From positions 124,001 to 188,000 of the forward strand of contig RMBW01000008.1 of NCBI GenBank assembly GCA_004009845.1: 64,000 bases of DNA, in the 5' to 3' direction. This document shows, in pieces, positions 24,502 to 36,500 of this stretch. The stretch comes from Davidsoniella eucalypti (taxonomy: Eukaryota > Ascomycota > Sordariomycetes > Microascales > Ceratocystidaceae). How positions within the stretch are numbered: position 1 is the stretch's first letter; each line of letters starts with the position of its first letter. Both the position numbers and the translations under genes were made by a program. The notes below the pieces were generated by a model that searched no databases, had not been told where the DNA came from, and saw only the letters and a list, made by a program, of their open reading frames with translations.

Positions 24502-24804
24502 AGGATTACGAAGAGGTAAGTCAATGTTGGGAACTTTGAGTGTTCTGAACATTGAAGATTTATTAAGATTTTTGACTGGGGTTTGAAGAAACATTAGTAT
24601 CTCACTAAGTTGGGTAAGCCATTTCCTTCTTTTACCTTCATTGGGGGGACCATCTCCGATATACACAAGAAGGGGGAAGTAGCCTTCCCAACTTAGTGAG
24701 ATGGAAATGTTTCTTCGAACCCCAGTCCAGAATCTTAATAAATCTTCATGTTGCAGATTCAGAATTCCCTTGTTCCCAACATTGACTCCACTTCCTCATA
24801 ATTC
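24502..24804. repeat. Long imperfect inverted repeat (MITE-like or fold-back element)
   Basis: Left arm about 24502-24630, right arm about 24668-24804, loop about 40 bp. Blocks that match between the left arm and the reverse complement of the right arm are GTCAATGTTGGGAAC, TGAAGATTTATTAAGATT, GACTGGGGTT and TCTCACTAAGTTGGG, in order, with mismatches and small indels between. At several mismatches the left arm has T or A where the right has C or G. No coding capacity. Target-site duplications could not be defined with confidence. Confidence 0.8.
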
Positions 24805-24967
24805 TTGAAAAAAAAAAATAGAACTTGTACGCATACGTAATATACAAATACACTGGGATTTCTCATGGGGCCACCCACCATAATAATGTCCATAATGCGA
24901 ATAAGAACTGGGCTCTATGTCTACCATAACAATTGACGTGAAGAAGAGACAAAAAGTATAAAAACAA

Positions 24968-25086
24968 ACATACAACACCCGGTATTCCCACGTGGTCACC
25001 CACCGTAGTACTGATCGAGCGCTTGATAGTTTAACTAGGGGAGAGCGGACGGGATCCCGTGCTTTCTATCAGCTATGGTCGTATGT
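24968..25086 (-). rRNA. 5S ribosomal RNA
   Basis: On the minus strand the gene starts ACATACGACCATAG and ends GTGTTGTATGTTT, so the two ends pair as helix I. It contains the fungal 5S blocks GGGATCCCGTCCGCTCTCCC, GATCAGTACTACGG and GGTGGGTGACCAC. Length is about 119 nt. A T-run directly downstream (GTTTTTATACTTTTT) fits RNA polymerase III termination. It closely resembles the Neurospora 5S type, and dispersed single 5S genes are normal in Pezizomycotina. Confidence 0.95.
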
Positions 25087-27669
25087 TGAAACTTTCAGGC
25101 TCGGGAGGAATCATAAAGAAAAACACGGAACCCCGGCGTTGTCTGGGACAACCCCCGTCCCGAACCGAGCGTCGGTGGCCTTTCGGACTAGCTATTATTA
25201 AAATTTTCTTTATACTCAAAACAATAGATACTACAGGAAGACACGCCTTCGTTCTCAATGCCGGACTGTGAAAAATGTCACGAGAGGTGCTCTAAATTTA
25301 TGTGAACCCACAATTTCTAACTGCCCCGGAGTCTATTAAATATTTACAAGCTAAGCATCGTCAGAAATAGGGAACTAAGAATGAAGATCACCGTGGCACG
25401 GTAGGTGGGAGAAGGGTCTGGTGAGAACACCCATAATTGTGAGAGATGCAATCCAGGCCATTTCCGAATCGTAGAATCGCCAAGATACACGTGTTAGGGG
25501 CAGCGATGTTAGAAACAACCAATGGTCAAAGGCGCAATTTCGGACAGGTTGTTGTTTGTACGTACTTATCGTATTCTTCTTCGAATTGCCTAACTGGTGA
25601 TCTTAGCTACCTACAAACCATTAGGCAATAGTCTAGGGTTCTTTGTGATTGCCAACGCCTGGAAAGAAGAAGGGGAAGGAAAAAGGGCATGTAACGCCAG
25701 ACGGAGGGAGAATGGCAACGTTTAGAACATGTATGCGTGTTAGCTAGTGGAACCATGTCCATCCGTCGCAATCTCGGTGCTCGAGCTGCCGAATGAGAAG
25801 CCCCGTTGTGGCCAACAGCGGAAACAAATCACACTCTTCGTATGTAGGCGACTATACAAAAATGCTCACTTTGGCCAAGAGAGTGGGCGAACAGGCCAGT
25901 GTCCATGGGGATAGTCTAGTTTCCCGTGGCTGTAGAACCGTTATCGTCAGTCTACTTCCTCTCTTTTGAACCCGGCTCACATAACGAAACAAGTTGGCTG
26001 ATTCATTCGGCGTTGTTGGTCGTTCAAACTGGGGTCTAAATTCCAGCCAGTGACAGCTCAGAACGGTAGCACGAGGTCGAGCTTTACGCTAGGATTGACT
26101 CCTTGTTCATGAATGGGAAAGCTAACGCCCTGTCTGCATTTTCAGGCTAACAGATCTGGGGAAATATAAGCTGGGCGTAGAGCAATAAAAACAGGAAGCT
26201 TATTTAGCTTCGACAAGGACGAGATGTCACTTGGAAAAGAAATGCTTTTGTTTTCTTCACATATTTGTATGATCCAAACCTCGTTTCTAGGTCTTTACTT
26301 ACATTTGGGCAAACTAGCTAGTCACGCGATGTCACAGTAGTTTTATATATTCCCCCCCCCCCTCCATTCTACATTATACGGTGTTTGAAAATCCAGTCTC
26401 CTATTACGAGAATAGGCAGTGTATTGGACATGAGCATGTTGTGAAAAGCCCCTCTAATATATTCATAACTTTTGCTACTGCAGATCAATGATCAACAAGC
26501 TTGTGCTAGCCAGTAACTTGCTGTTATGAAATCTTTCAAGATGAATTTTTACAGCTTCACACCCTCTAGTCCAACCGGTTGGTTCAAGCGGAACAAGGGC
26601 CACCTCAACCCGCCATTTCCTCTCCGGTTTCAATGTAACGCGTAAACGGCCATTGGTTAAGACTTGGAGCTTTTAGGATCATGTCGTTTTGTTTTTGAAA
26701 TGAATGACACATAGTGATCATGAGAAAAGCCGCAGCTCGTAAGGAAAAACGAAGCCTTGCATTGAGAGGACATAGCTCATCCACGCTACGCCCTAGTTTG
26801 CCTACAAAAGGCTAAACCCAATGTAAAGAAAGACCAGAAATCTAAGCTGCCTTTCCGAGTCTTCTGCATCTTCTACATACAACTAACGCATTCGGATCAG
26901 TGCTACAGGTGGCATACGGCATCATAGGACCAAATGACCTTTGGTAGGTAGTCTCTTGGCTAGGCTAAATTCGCACTGTTCATCTATACTTACAGATACT
27001 GATGCACAGGCACTATTTCCGAATAAGACAAATGATCGAGACGTAACTTTCTCGATAGCGGGTCTGGGTTCGAAATAACCGCATGTACGGTAGCCATTTA
27101 TATATTTATCTAATATAAATTAAAGTCTAGGGATATTTATAAAAAATAATTTATAAAAAACCGAAACTTAGCTTAATAAGTAGCTGGTTATTGAGATTAT
27201 ATATAAAATATCAATTGGGTTGAGCGACTGCGGTCTTATTCCAGATTCGGACCGGTTGTTAATCTGATATAATCCGCTGCTTCTTCTTTTTTTTCTCTAT
27301 TACATGTCCCTCGATACGTTCCTACTCTTTTTATCTACGATTCCCATCTGATTTCCAACTCGAGTCTATTCTTTCATTTAGTACTTGCGTTTACAGTAAA
27401 TGCCAGTATAGCCCTCTACACTGGTAATTTACAACCTTGACTACATTTTATCTTTGTTCTCGTTCGTTCCTCTCGGGAGCTTTTCGCTCTTTGCTGGCTT
27501 TCATCATACGGAACGATTCACAGCACTTGGCCCTCTATATCTTACTAATTATACAGCGAACGTCCAAGCTTCTGCTCGCCAATCCGCCCCTTCATTGTTC
27601 TGGCTATAGTCCGAGACCGTTCACAAACAACCACACTAAGAACGAGTCTGAGAGCCTGTTACACCAGCC
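25087..27669. other. Intergenic region between 5S rRNA and the SH3 gene
   Basis: About 2.6 kb without a convincing gene. A GC-rich stretch with a short hairpin (GTTGTC-TGG-GACAAC) lies at 25137-25155 next to the 5S gene. There is an 11-nt C tract at 26352-26362 and an AT-rich patch at about 27090-27230. The last 400 bp are the SH3-gene promoter and leader. Confidence 0.55.
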
Positions 27670-30528
27670 ATGGACCAGATTGGTGATTTGGTGTTGACAC
27701 CCTTCCGAGATATCGTCGAAAAGGGCAAGATTGCAGTACAAAATGCTGGTGCTGATAACGAAGATATGGCCAAAGCTGCTCAAGGCCTGATCAAAGAGGG
27801 CGAGCGTGCCTTGAAGCGCATAGAGCCTCAATGTCAACGCCATCTCGATGAGTTTGGCATCAGCTTTCTCGATGCTCTCAAGGATAATGGTAACTATCAT
27901 GCCACGCCATACTTGCTGAGTCGACCACGTGCCCCTGCTGACATTTCATTGTGTAGACGAGCTTGCCGACCTTCGTGGAGAACTCACCGACCTACTCTGG
28001 GAATTCGACGACTATTTGGAGCTGGCCACATTCGACGCTGGCAAGTATGTCGAGGCTCAGCAGGCTTCACGCAAGGCTGCTCCACGAATATATGATATTC
28101 TAGTGCGGCTGCGCCTAGAACCTCCAACTAGCAGTGCCTTATCTATGTACGGCGGTTCGTCTAGCGATGCTACGTCCATCACCACGTCACCACGCCCGGG
28201 GATATCTCTTTCTGGCGAAGGGCTAGATCTCAACTTCCCCTCGGTTCCACCGCTTGATCCAAATGGCCTTCGTTCCCAGGTTGCTGCCATGCAGCTCGCC
28301 CAGTTCGAGGCTCGCAGTCAAAGCCCGGCGCCTTCGATTCGTGACTTCGACGCCATGGGAATCCACCACTCAAAACCACAGGGCCGTTTTGCTCATTTGC
28401 AGGTAATGACCCGTTCGGGTCTCCCGATTGGCCCGGCCCAGCTCTCACCACCGCCAACAGCGCCACTACCGCAAAGACCATCGTCGGTCAGCTCGTGGAA
28501 TACCAAGTCCGGGCCCCGGAGGTCGTCAGGCCCACCTCCCATCTCGCCCTATGACATGCCACTGGCATATCAAGCGCCGGTCCGTTCTATGACAACCGAC
28601 AACGCCTTCTCTCCACCACCAGACTCGCCACTTCCTCTGCTATCGAGACATGACCACACTTCCTTTATAGATTCTGCTGGTCGGAGTCCAGGGCTCGAGA
28701 TGCGCAACCCTTTCAATGCCTCAGATTTCGATCTTGGTGGGTTCCGGTTCTCGGGGTCTGATGCCCTCAGTCCATTTTCACGAAACCAACGAGTCGACAG
28801 TATGGGCAGTTACGGACCGCGGACTCGGGCTCGCACACTTTCCACCGACTCGGCAATGTATGCTCTATCTCTTGAAGAGTCACCGGTTCTTGGTGTCGCT
28901 GTGCCAGCCCAGACCACAACAGTCGCTTCATCATCGCGTATCCGACTGCCACCATCCACGATTCCGGAGCACTCCACTATCAGTCTCGACGCCTCGGTGA
29001 CGAGCCTTTCTCCGCGCTACTCAACACTCGGCCCCGGTGAAGACCGGGCCATGTCTCGCCAGCGATCGTACGAAAGTCTGCGCAGTAGCGACAACTCCGA
29101 GCATCGCGGCTCGACATCTTCTAACCCCGAAAGCCACGCTAGCACCGTTGGAACGAGCATTACCTCGTCTCCAGTCGGAGCCTCGCACGGCTCGAGACCG
29201 CCGCAGGGCGTAGCATACTCAGTGCCAGAAGAAAACTTGGAGACTATAGGAACTAGTTCCGCTCTACGCAGTGATGATGGCTTGATTGTAGTCGATGTCG
29301 AGGCGGCAGACGAACGCCGACACGAAGACTATCCGTCAGTTCCAGCACTGAAGCCGGCGTTGATCCGCAGCGACTCCTCGTTCCACATCTACAAAGGCTT
29401 CTGCCAGGGAGCAGCCGAGGTTCTGAATGGCGATGTTGGCGTGACTCGCATACGAAAACAGACCTTTACGGGCTCCCATCCAGTGGCTCGCTGCACACAC
29501 TGCATGTTTGAATTGGACTACCAAGAGATTGAATACGACCTAAACAGAGATCGTGAGTAAACCTGCATCCCCCAGTACTCTCTTCTAAACAGAGGTCCAT
29601 GGCTAACAGCATCACAGAACGCGGTAACTTCACTCTAGCTGGAATCGGCTTCCGTATCCGTATGCTTCAGAAGAGCCACGTAGCTACTCGCCGGAATGAC
29701 GAACAACTCTACGCCTGCATCATTTGCGTGAATCTTGGCCAGACCGTCGAAGAAAGCGACGCCACAGTGTTCTTTACACAGAAGGATCTGTTTCACCACC
29801 TGGCTCGTCATCCACGGCCTCTTCCGCCCATCGAGGGCTTGACCATAGTACAGGCTGATACCGTGCCAGAAGACGTCAAGAATAACTACGACCTACACAT
29901 CAAAGGCCGGCAAACGATCTCGCTAACGCTAGCCAAGGCCAACGATATCGTCAACATGCCTTCAGCCGTCTGCAAAGAAACCATCAAGAAGCTATACGGC
30001 ATGCGCATGCTCAACGACAAAACACCAGCCTTCGAGATGGCTGGAGGGGCACGAGTCGTCGGCATCGAGTTCCCCGACCGCTACGAGGGCGACTGGTGCA
30101 TGGGTTTCCATGATGGTGCCTACGCTAGCTTTCCCTTCGATGCTGTGCGCTTCTCCGAGCCGCCAGTTGGTCAGATCAGGCGCAGCACGAACAGCTCCGT
30201 CCGTGCCGTTGCGCGCTGGAAGTTTGCTCCCAAGTATAAAAACAAGGGCGACTGGCTGCGCTTTGATAAGGGCGATGTCATCACGAGTATCTCGTGGGCG
30301 TCTCGCGGTCACTGGTGTTGGTCTGGTGTCAATAGCAAAGGTAAATGGGGCATCTTCTTGGCTTCACATATTGATATGGCTAGCCTTGTCGAGGACGATC
30401 CCCCATCTGATACCATTAGTCTGGCAAGCTCTGGGAAGACAACGAGGCCTGAAGGGGGTGGGCTTTTGTCTCGCTTGACCATAAAGAAACGGCCTGAGAA
30501 GACACCGCCGGTGCCTAAACTACGATAG
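27670..30528 (+). CDS. Fungal SH3-domain protein with Cys/His-rich segment
   Basis: Exons are 27670..27889, 27957..29552 and 29618..30528, in frame, 908 residues. Residues 1 to about 140 are helical (MDQIGDLVLTPFRDIVEKGK, then LADLRGELTDLLWEFDDYLE). A long Ser/Pro-rich disordered region follows to about 560. Next comes a Cys/His-rich segment with CTHC near residue 585 and CIIC...LFHHLARHPRP near 636-675, which could bind zinc. An SH3 domain lies at about 799-857 (ARWKFAP...GDWLRFDKGDVI...GHWCWSG...KWGIFLASHI), with the ALYDY, Trp and glycine-rich positions recognisable. The protein ends in a Pro/Lys-rich tail. I recognise the architecture as a widespread but uncharacterised Pezizomycotina protein. 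An adaptor role in signalling or the cytoskeleton is only inferred from the SH3 domain. Confidence 0.85.
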
Positions 30529-33500
30529 TCCTGACAACTTGTCACAATGGATAGTTTTGTCTCTAGGATGTAGGCATTGGTACATATTTAATAAATAGTA
30601 TAGATACATTGCACTCTTTTTTACATGTTTACTTGTATGTGGTTTATGATCTGCTATATCACACTATGTTCGAGATATAATCTATGAACTCGTGGTTATA
30701 TTGACTAATCAGCCCCTTGAAGTGACCCATATATCTGTTGCTCAAATATCGAACTAACTAGACAAGTAGATTACACTACATATAAATCAGTCTATAAACT
30801 ACATGTAGGCAAATCAGTTGTACAATGCGATAGCAACATCGGTCTATCCACTAAAACTACAACTTCTATATTTTTGAATGGTTGTAAATGGCGTTACATA
30901 TATGTATACTTGATAGTGCTGCTTTCCCCAAAGATGTCAGTATGTGATCTGAGTACATGTAGAGATATTACTAGATAATAGCCTCATTCCTATTCTCCCT
31001 TCCTGTCAGGAACACAGAGATAATCACAGTTACAACGGCCGGGTAGAAGCCATAGTGGCTTGATCTTAGCTTCTCTTTCTCCCCTTGACAGGTTTCTTCT
31101 TCGGCTTCTTTTCTTTGGTCTATCTTCAAAGGCGCTTTCTTCAGGCAAGTAAGCTTGTTTAGTTCGAAGATCGTATTCTCTGTCATCACTTACTGATGTG
31201 CCTTGATCTGATCGATAGCCTACCGTCTATCTTTAGTCCTGATTTGGCTAATTTATAACATGCCACTTAGTGGAGCCTCTCTAGCGTTGTTCTCCTGCAT
31301 ATCGTGAGATTGTAGCGCGAGTCTAAACTAGTGACAGCCCCGCCTAGGTTACTTTTTGATACATTTAGTTATATTTTATCTCCTCGAATATTAGACCACC
31401 GCGAAACTGTTTCTCATATTCCGCCCGTGGCGTATACATGCTACTTTGTAAGGAATCCCACTGGGGGGGGTAATAGAGGGGAACAGATATTGGGGGTAGT
31501 TTCTGATATGCTGGGAGAGTAACAAGAAAGAAGAGGCTGGAGGTTAGTTAACCCGCTTACTCTTCATGTGAGGAAGAACTAAGAACGAACGACCGGGCTT
31601 CCAAGATTCTACGCGATGTTACGCAGCGCTAGAAACAAATCATAAGGATCAAGGTTCATTGTGCTATAAATGCAGACGAGATTCAAAGCAACACGAAGAA
31701 AAAAGAGAATACAAGTCCCCCCCCTGACTAGTCAACGGAACGTATTCATCATATGTAGTTGAGCATATTTTCTCTAACGCCTCCGCTTCACTCACTTGAA
31801 GTTTCCCCATATAAGACCAAAGCTGCTTTACAGTCACCATAACAGATATATTTGGGGTATAGAGTAGCATCACGCAGCTGGTGTATATTCATCATCTTTA
31901 GTGTCCTATTGCGTGCTTTGACAACATACACGCAATCCCGCCAAAACCCAATGGGCGTTTTGACATATATCGCCTTGCCAGTTAACCAGCTCTGTCGGTG
32001 AATATTTTGAATCCCCGGCTTCTCATACAATATCCGGACATATCAAGAGAAAACTACACAGTCTCCTCAATGCTTATCACAGCACCGTTTTGGGTGACAA
32101 CCAGGTCAATGCCGAGAAGACATCGAGGCAGAATAAAGAGAAGATCTCTTTATAAAGTTACAACGCCAAAAAAAACAAAGCATCCGGTAATCACAAGTGC
32201 CTCATAGTTTACTATTTATTACATGTCCTATGCTTCTATAACTCACCATGCTTTTTTTTCTTATTCACGAGCCAAAGCAGCTCTATGCTCAAAGCACCCC
32301 AGTCGGCTGACGAGTGGAGATATTTGCTGTTTGTGATCTCCCTCTCTTTCTTTCTTTCTGTCTCAATCTCATGATACTTGGCATTAATGGCACAGCGATG
32401 TCCTCCAAATCTCGTAGACTACAACTACATCGCTATAAGCCCGGCAAGTTCCTTCGAGAACAGGCCAGATATGGCCCCGGGTAGGTCGGCGCTCTGCGGC
32501 CCATAATGGCCCTTGCGTTGTGTTCCATCTTACTGTTCTTCATTCTTTCTCGAAGGCTGTTACTATGCATCATCTCCCATCATGGCAGTACTCTACATGC
32601 AGAACTCCAGATACATGCATGTCTTCCCTATGGTTCAGTCCAGGGAAGGCTAGAGCGTGGCGTTATTTTGCCTCTCCGCAAGTCTGGGTTAGTGCATGAA
32701 CTTGAGCTGCACTGGCTGTTGGTCGATGCTCACAACAACCCACTTACCAATACCAAGGGTTTTAGTACCTTGGCCAAGCAAAGGAACAAAAGAAGAAAGA
32801 TGATGGGAACGAACATGCCTTGTCAACGGTTCACTTGATTTCTAAAGCGAAGTCTCGTGCGGATCAACAGCTTCCTATAGACTTCCAGGAAGCCGAGCTA
32901 TACCGTGGCATCGAAAGAGACTCGCGATAGTCTGTCGACTTGGTATTAATCTTGGCATCCGGAGTTGAACGACGGCCAGAGCTTCGGACTATTACCAACC
33001 TTTATTCTTATTCTTCTCAATCCCCTAACCATATCTATTTGTCTTGCTAGCTTGGAGTTTTTCCGGAAAGAAACAAAACAAAGGTTGCTCAGCCAGCCAT
33101 CACGGACTACCAATGTACTAGTCTTATGATCTTCGTCTTGGACAAGCATATGATTGCCATTCAGCTTGCACGGCTCAGCAGACTATGTATCGGAATAGCC
33201 AATCGACAACATAGCTGTATCTCCATCAAATATGTTACTAATTCCAACAGCGCTATTCTACAGTAGTAGTAGATCATCACGGCAGGATTCACAGTGAGGG
33301 GGAAGGAGGGGCCACCATATGGATTCCTGTGGTGTTCTTTCAGGCGGTTGGCTTGGCTTTCAGGATGCGATATCCTAGATGTTCTATCCGCGCTCGACTA
33401 TACAATGGGCAATACAGAAGATGGGCAGAGGGGGGAGCTCGAAATTATATTGATCTGTGCAGCGAGACAGCAAACAAGTAATAGAAGCGGAGTCGTAGTT

Positions 33501-36500
33501 CTGTTTTCTTACCAGGAAGAAAGTGCCATGGAGCGGTCCGGTCCACATGTGAGTTTAATGGGAGGCTGGCTTGGGCTAATAATCTCAGTTGTTTGAAGAA
33601 CAATATGATTATGCAAGTATCGTGGTGTGGCTCGTCTTGGCTTGTCACAAGTTTTTTTCTTCTTTTTTTTCTTCTTTTTTTTTCTTGACTTACACATAAA
33701 ACATCAGGGTTAGTTATGTAATTAGGGTAGCTATTACATCTTAACATCAATGACTAAGCGAAAACCCCAACTAAACGAAACCTGGTCACCCAAAACTTGG
33801 ATTCATTTTTATTAGTAAGTTTGTCTAACCGAGCTGACTAGCTGTTTTCCGCCCTCAGCATCGCGTCCTACATCTTGAGGGACCGAAACCGAAGAACACG
33901 ATGCGAAGAACAGCAGAAATTTCTAGGCAAAGAACGAAGAACGATGTGCCCGACAACGCCATGCGATTTTAGCAAGGGTTCCCTTCTAGTGGTGAGCTGA
34001 GCCTCCAAAGCACTGGACTTTGCATGCAGGTATACCATAGCACTTCTATATAGTCGTGGGTGTTATTATCATATAACACTATAATCTTCATCAAGCTAGG
34101 AGAAAGACCTTCTGCATTATATATCCTAGTTTCTACCCTGTGTCCCGTACTGTTGATCGGCCTTGGTAAATTTCCCGTGCGTTTCTGAGAGGGCAAAGAC
34201 AAGTTCAATATCAGGTGCTTTCTCAATCTTGACAGAGACAGCAGTTCATAATACAAGCTTAATGTCTACCGTACAGCCACATATATCTTTGTGTAAGAGA
34301 AGAGAAAACAACATGTAAGACGATAAGCTATGTAGAATAACTTCAAAGTACAGACTTTTCCTATCAAGTGCTTATAACAGGCAAAGACACGTTATTCCCC
34401 ACCTAGATTACAAGGCAACATCTTCATAGCTCTATAGCCCCATAAGATTAATAGGTTGAAAGAAAAAAAAAGAAAAAAAAGAAACTAATAAAAATACCGG
34501 CCATAGAGAAAGATGAATGGCTGGGCTAGATGTTTCCCTTCCCTTCCCGCTCACGTTCCTTCTGGTGCCAGAGCCACGTGTGTAGCCGCCGGGTTGATAA
34601 TTTATTTTTTCTTTTCTTTTTCTTTTCCGTTCTTTTGATCTTGGGTTAGATCATACAGTTAGTTCTGCTTCATTATCCTGATGGGAATTATATTAAGTGG
34701 TAACTCCATGGACCAAAGCAAGTAATCACCAAGCACAGTGACTGGACAATCTATGCTCGATATCAAAACTCGCATTCGATGGCCTATCTCTCCCATTTCT
34801 ATCTCATGGAGAAGTGCAACTAGTGTTAATTGTCTTAGAGAGTACCCCAAAACTACTAGATAAAACAATAGCTGATCATATGGCGTGCGTCAGAATTCGC
34901 CAGAGAGACAGTAAATGCTGAAGAAGTACTATTAAATTACTTTATTGGCACTAGTCTTGATTTTCGCCTCGTTTCCGATAACTAACAGAGATGAACGAGC
35001 ACGTAGAAAAACAAGGTCATAGCTAAAGCAAATAAAAAACAAAAATAAAGCAGGGCGGAAGTCTGTTTGCTACGCGTATTAGCCGGGCGTTTACTTGGTC
35101 GGCATCGTTAGAAAATGATCAGCTTAATGGGTTATCGTCTTCTCTGTTTCTGACTTCTCTTTCCTTTTTTCTCCCTCAGTCTCAGACTTTGATGTACTGG
35201 CGAGTTATCGTTTACCATGTGGCCGGCCTGGAGATAGCAAGCCATATCATATCCATACCGCAGGACAAGGTTCTTATCATTACCAGTACAGGGAAAAGGA
35301 TATCTACCTACTATCAATTTTCTGTCACCTCATTCATTGATCGCTTATCTTCACGGAACTAACGCCGGTTCGTTCTCCTAAATCACTGACTCTGGTGTTG
35401 ACCCAGAGGTTCGTGGAGTTCGGGATGTAATTCTGAATACCTTCTCTGGAACTGCAAATATTATGTTCCGATAACCTTCAATATGGGTTAACTGAGACAA
35501 CAACAACTATACAGCACATATCTTGATATCATGGACAACTCTCAGGGTATATATTATTACTGTACCTTGATATGAGAGCGCACTTACAACTACGTACCGG
35601 TGATCTTCCAGGGCCATGGGAAAGAAATTTCCCAGCAAGAGCAACAATATACTAGAGATAGGGAAGGCAAGGTAGTACTCGTTTAAGAGATGTCGCTTTC
35701 AGAAACAAACTCATTTAATGCCCTTGAGGGATGGCGACGTGGACGACGAAAGGCCGTGCTCATAGATTTTATGTATTCCGCACCTCATAAACAAGAACAG
35801 GAGAATATTATGGGGTTTCTCGACTTCGTTGGAAGATTGATTGCACTAGTGAAAGTGACATCTCTAGCGTCTAAACTCGAGAAGACTAGTTGTGGATGTT
35901 GTGAATAGTGAAAACCAAACCCAGCACTGAACATTGAAAACGGTGGGCTTTCAATTCTTCCGGTCTTCTTCCCTTGACTTTCTTTTCTAGAGGAAGGATT
36001 CAAAATATTCGGCGATGCCAGTGATGGATGGTCTTAATCTTGGACAAAGCCCCAGAGAAGAAATCTAGGACATGCTCTAGAAGAGAAAAGGAAGTTCGGC
36101 TGAGTTTTTTCAAGTGCCCCGAGGCGTTACTGCACCGTGCGTTTTTCTTTAGTTGTGATGTGCTGCTGCTCTTCAGAAGGCAGAGAGAAAAGAAATAATA
36201 CAGAGCGTGGCATGGGGGTATTGTGAGTGTTTCCTGGAAAGGGAAAGTCAATTGTTCTTACAGAGAACCGTTTTTCTTATATGGCCGTGGAGTGACTGGC
36301 TACACGGATACTGAGCATTGAGATGGACATATGGAGGGAAGATAAGAGCACCAAATCTACAAGTGGCAGTCGCCTTTGTCTGAATCTTCAACTTGAACAG
36401 ACTCTAGTCAGGCCAAGTAAGAAGCTAGTCGTCTGTATTCGGCATCGTGTCGTTTTTCTTCATCTAGTAGGCAATCTGTCAATGCAGACGGGGACATATT

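Noticed and set aside
25137..25200. Helitron-like terminus (GC hairpin followed by CTAG) beside the 5S gene
   Set aside because: The hairpin is not placed correctly relative to CTAG, and no 5' terminus or helicase gene is present.
27040..27090. GGGTTCGAAAT, a B-box-like tRNA signal
   Set aside because: No A box or cloverleaf could be built around it.
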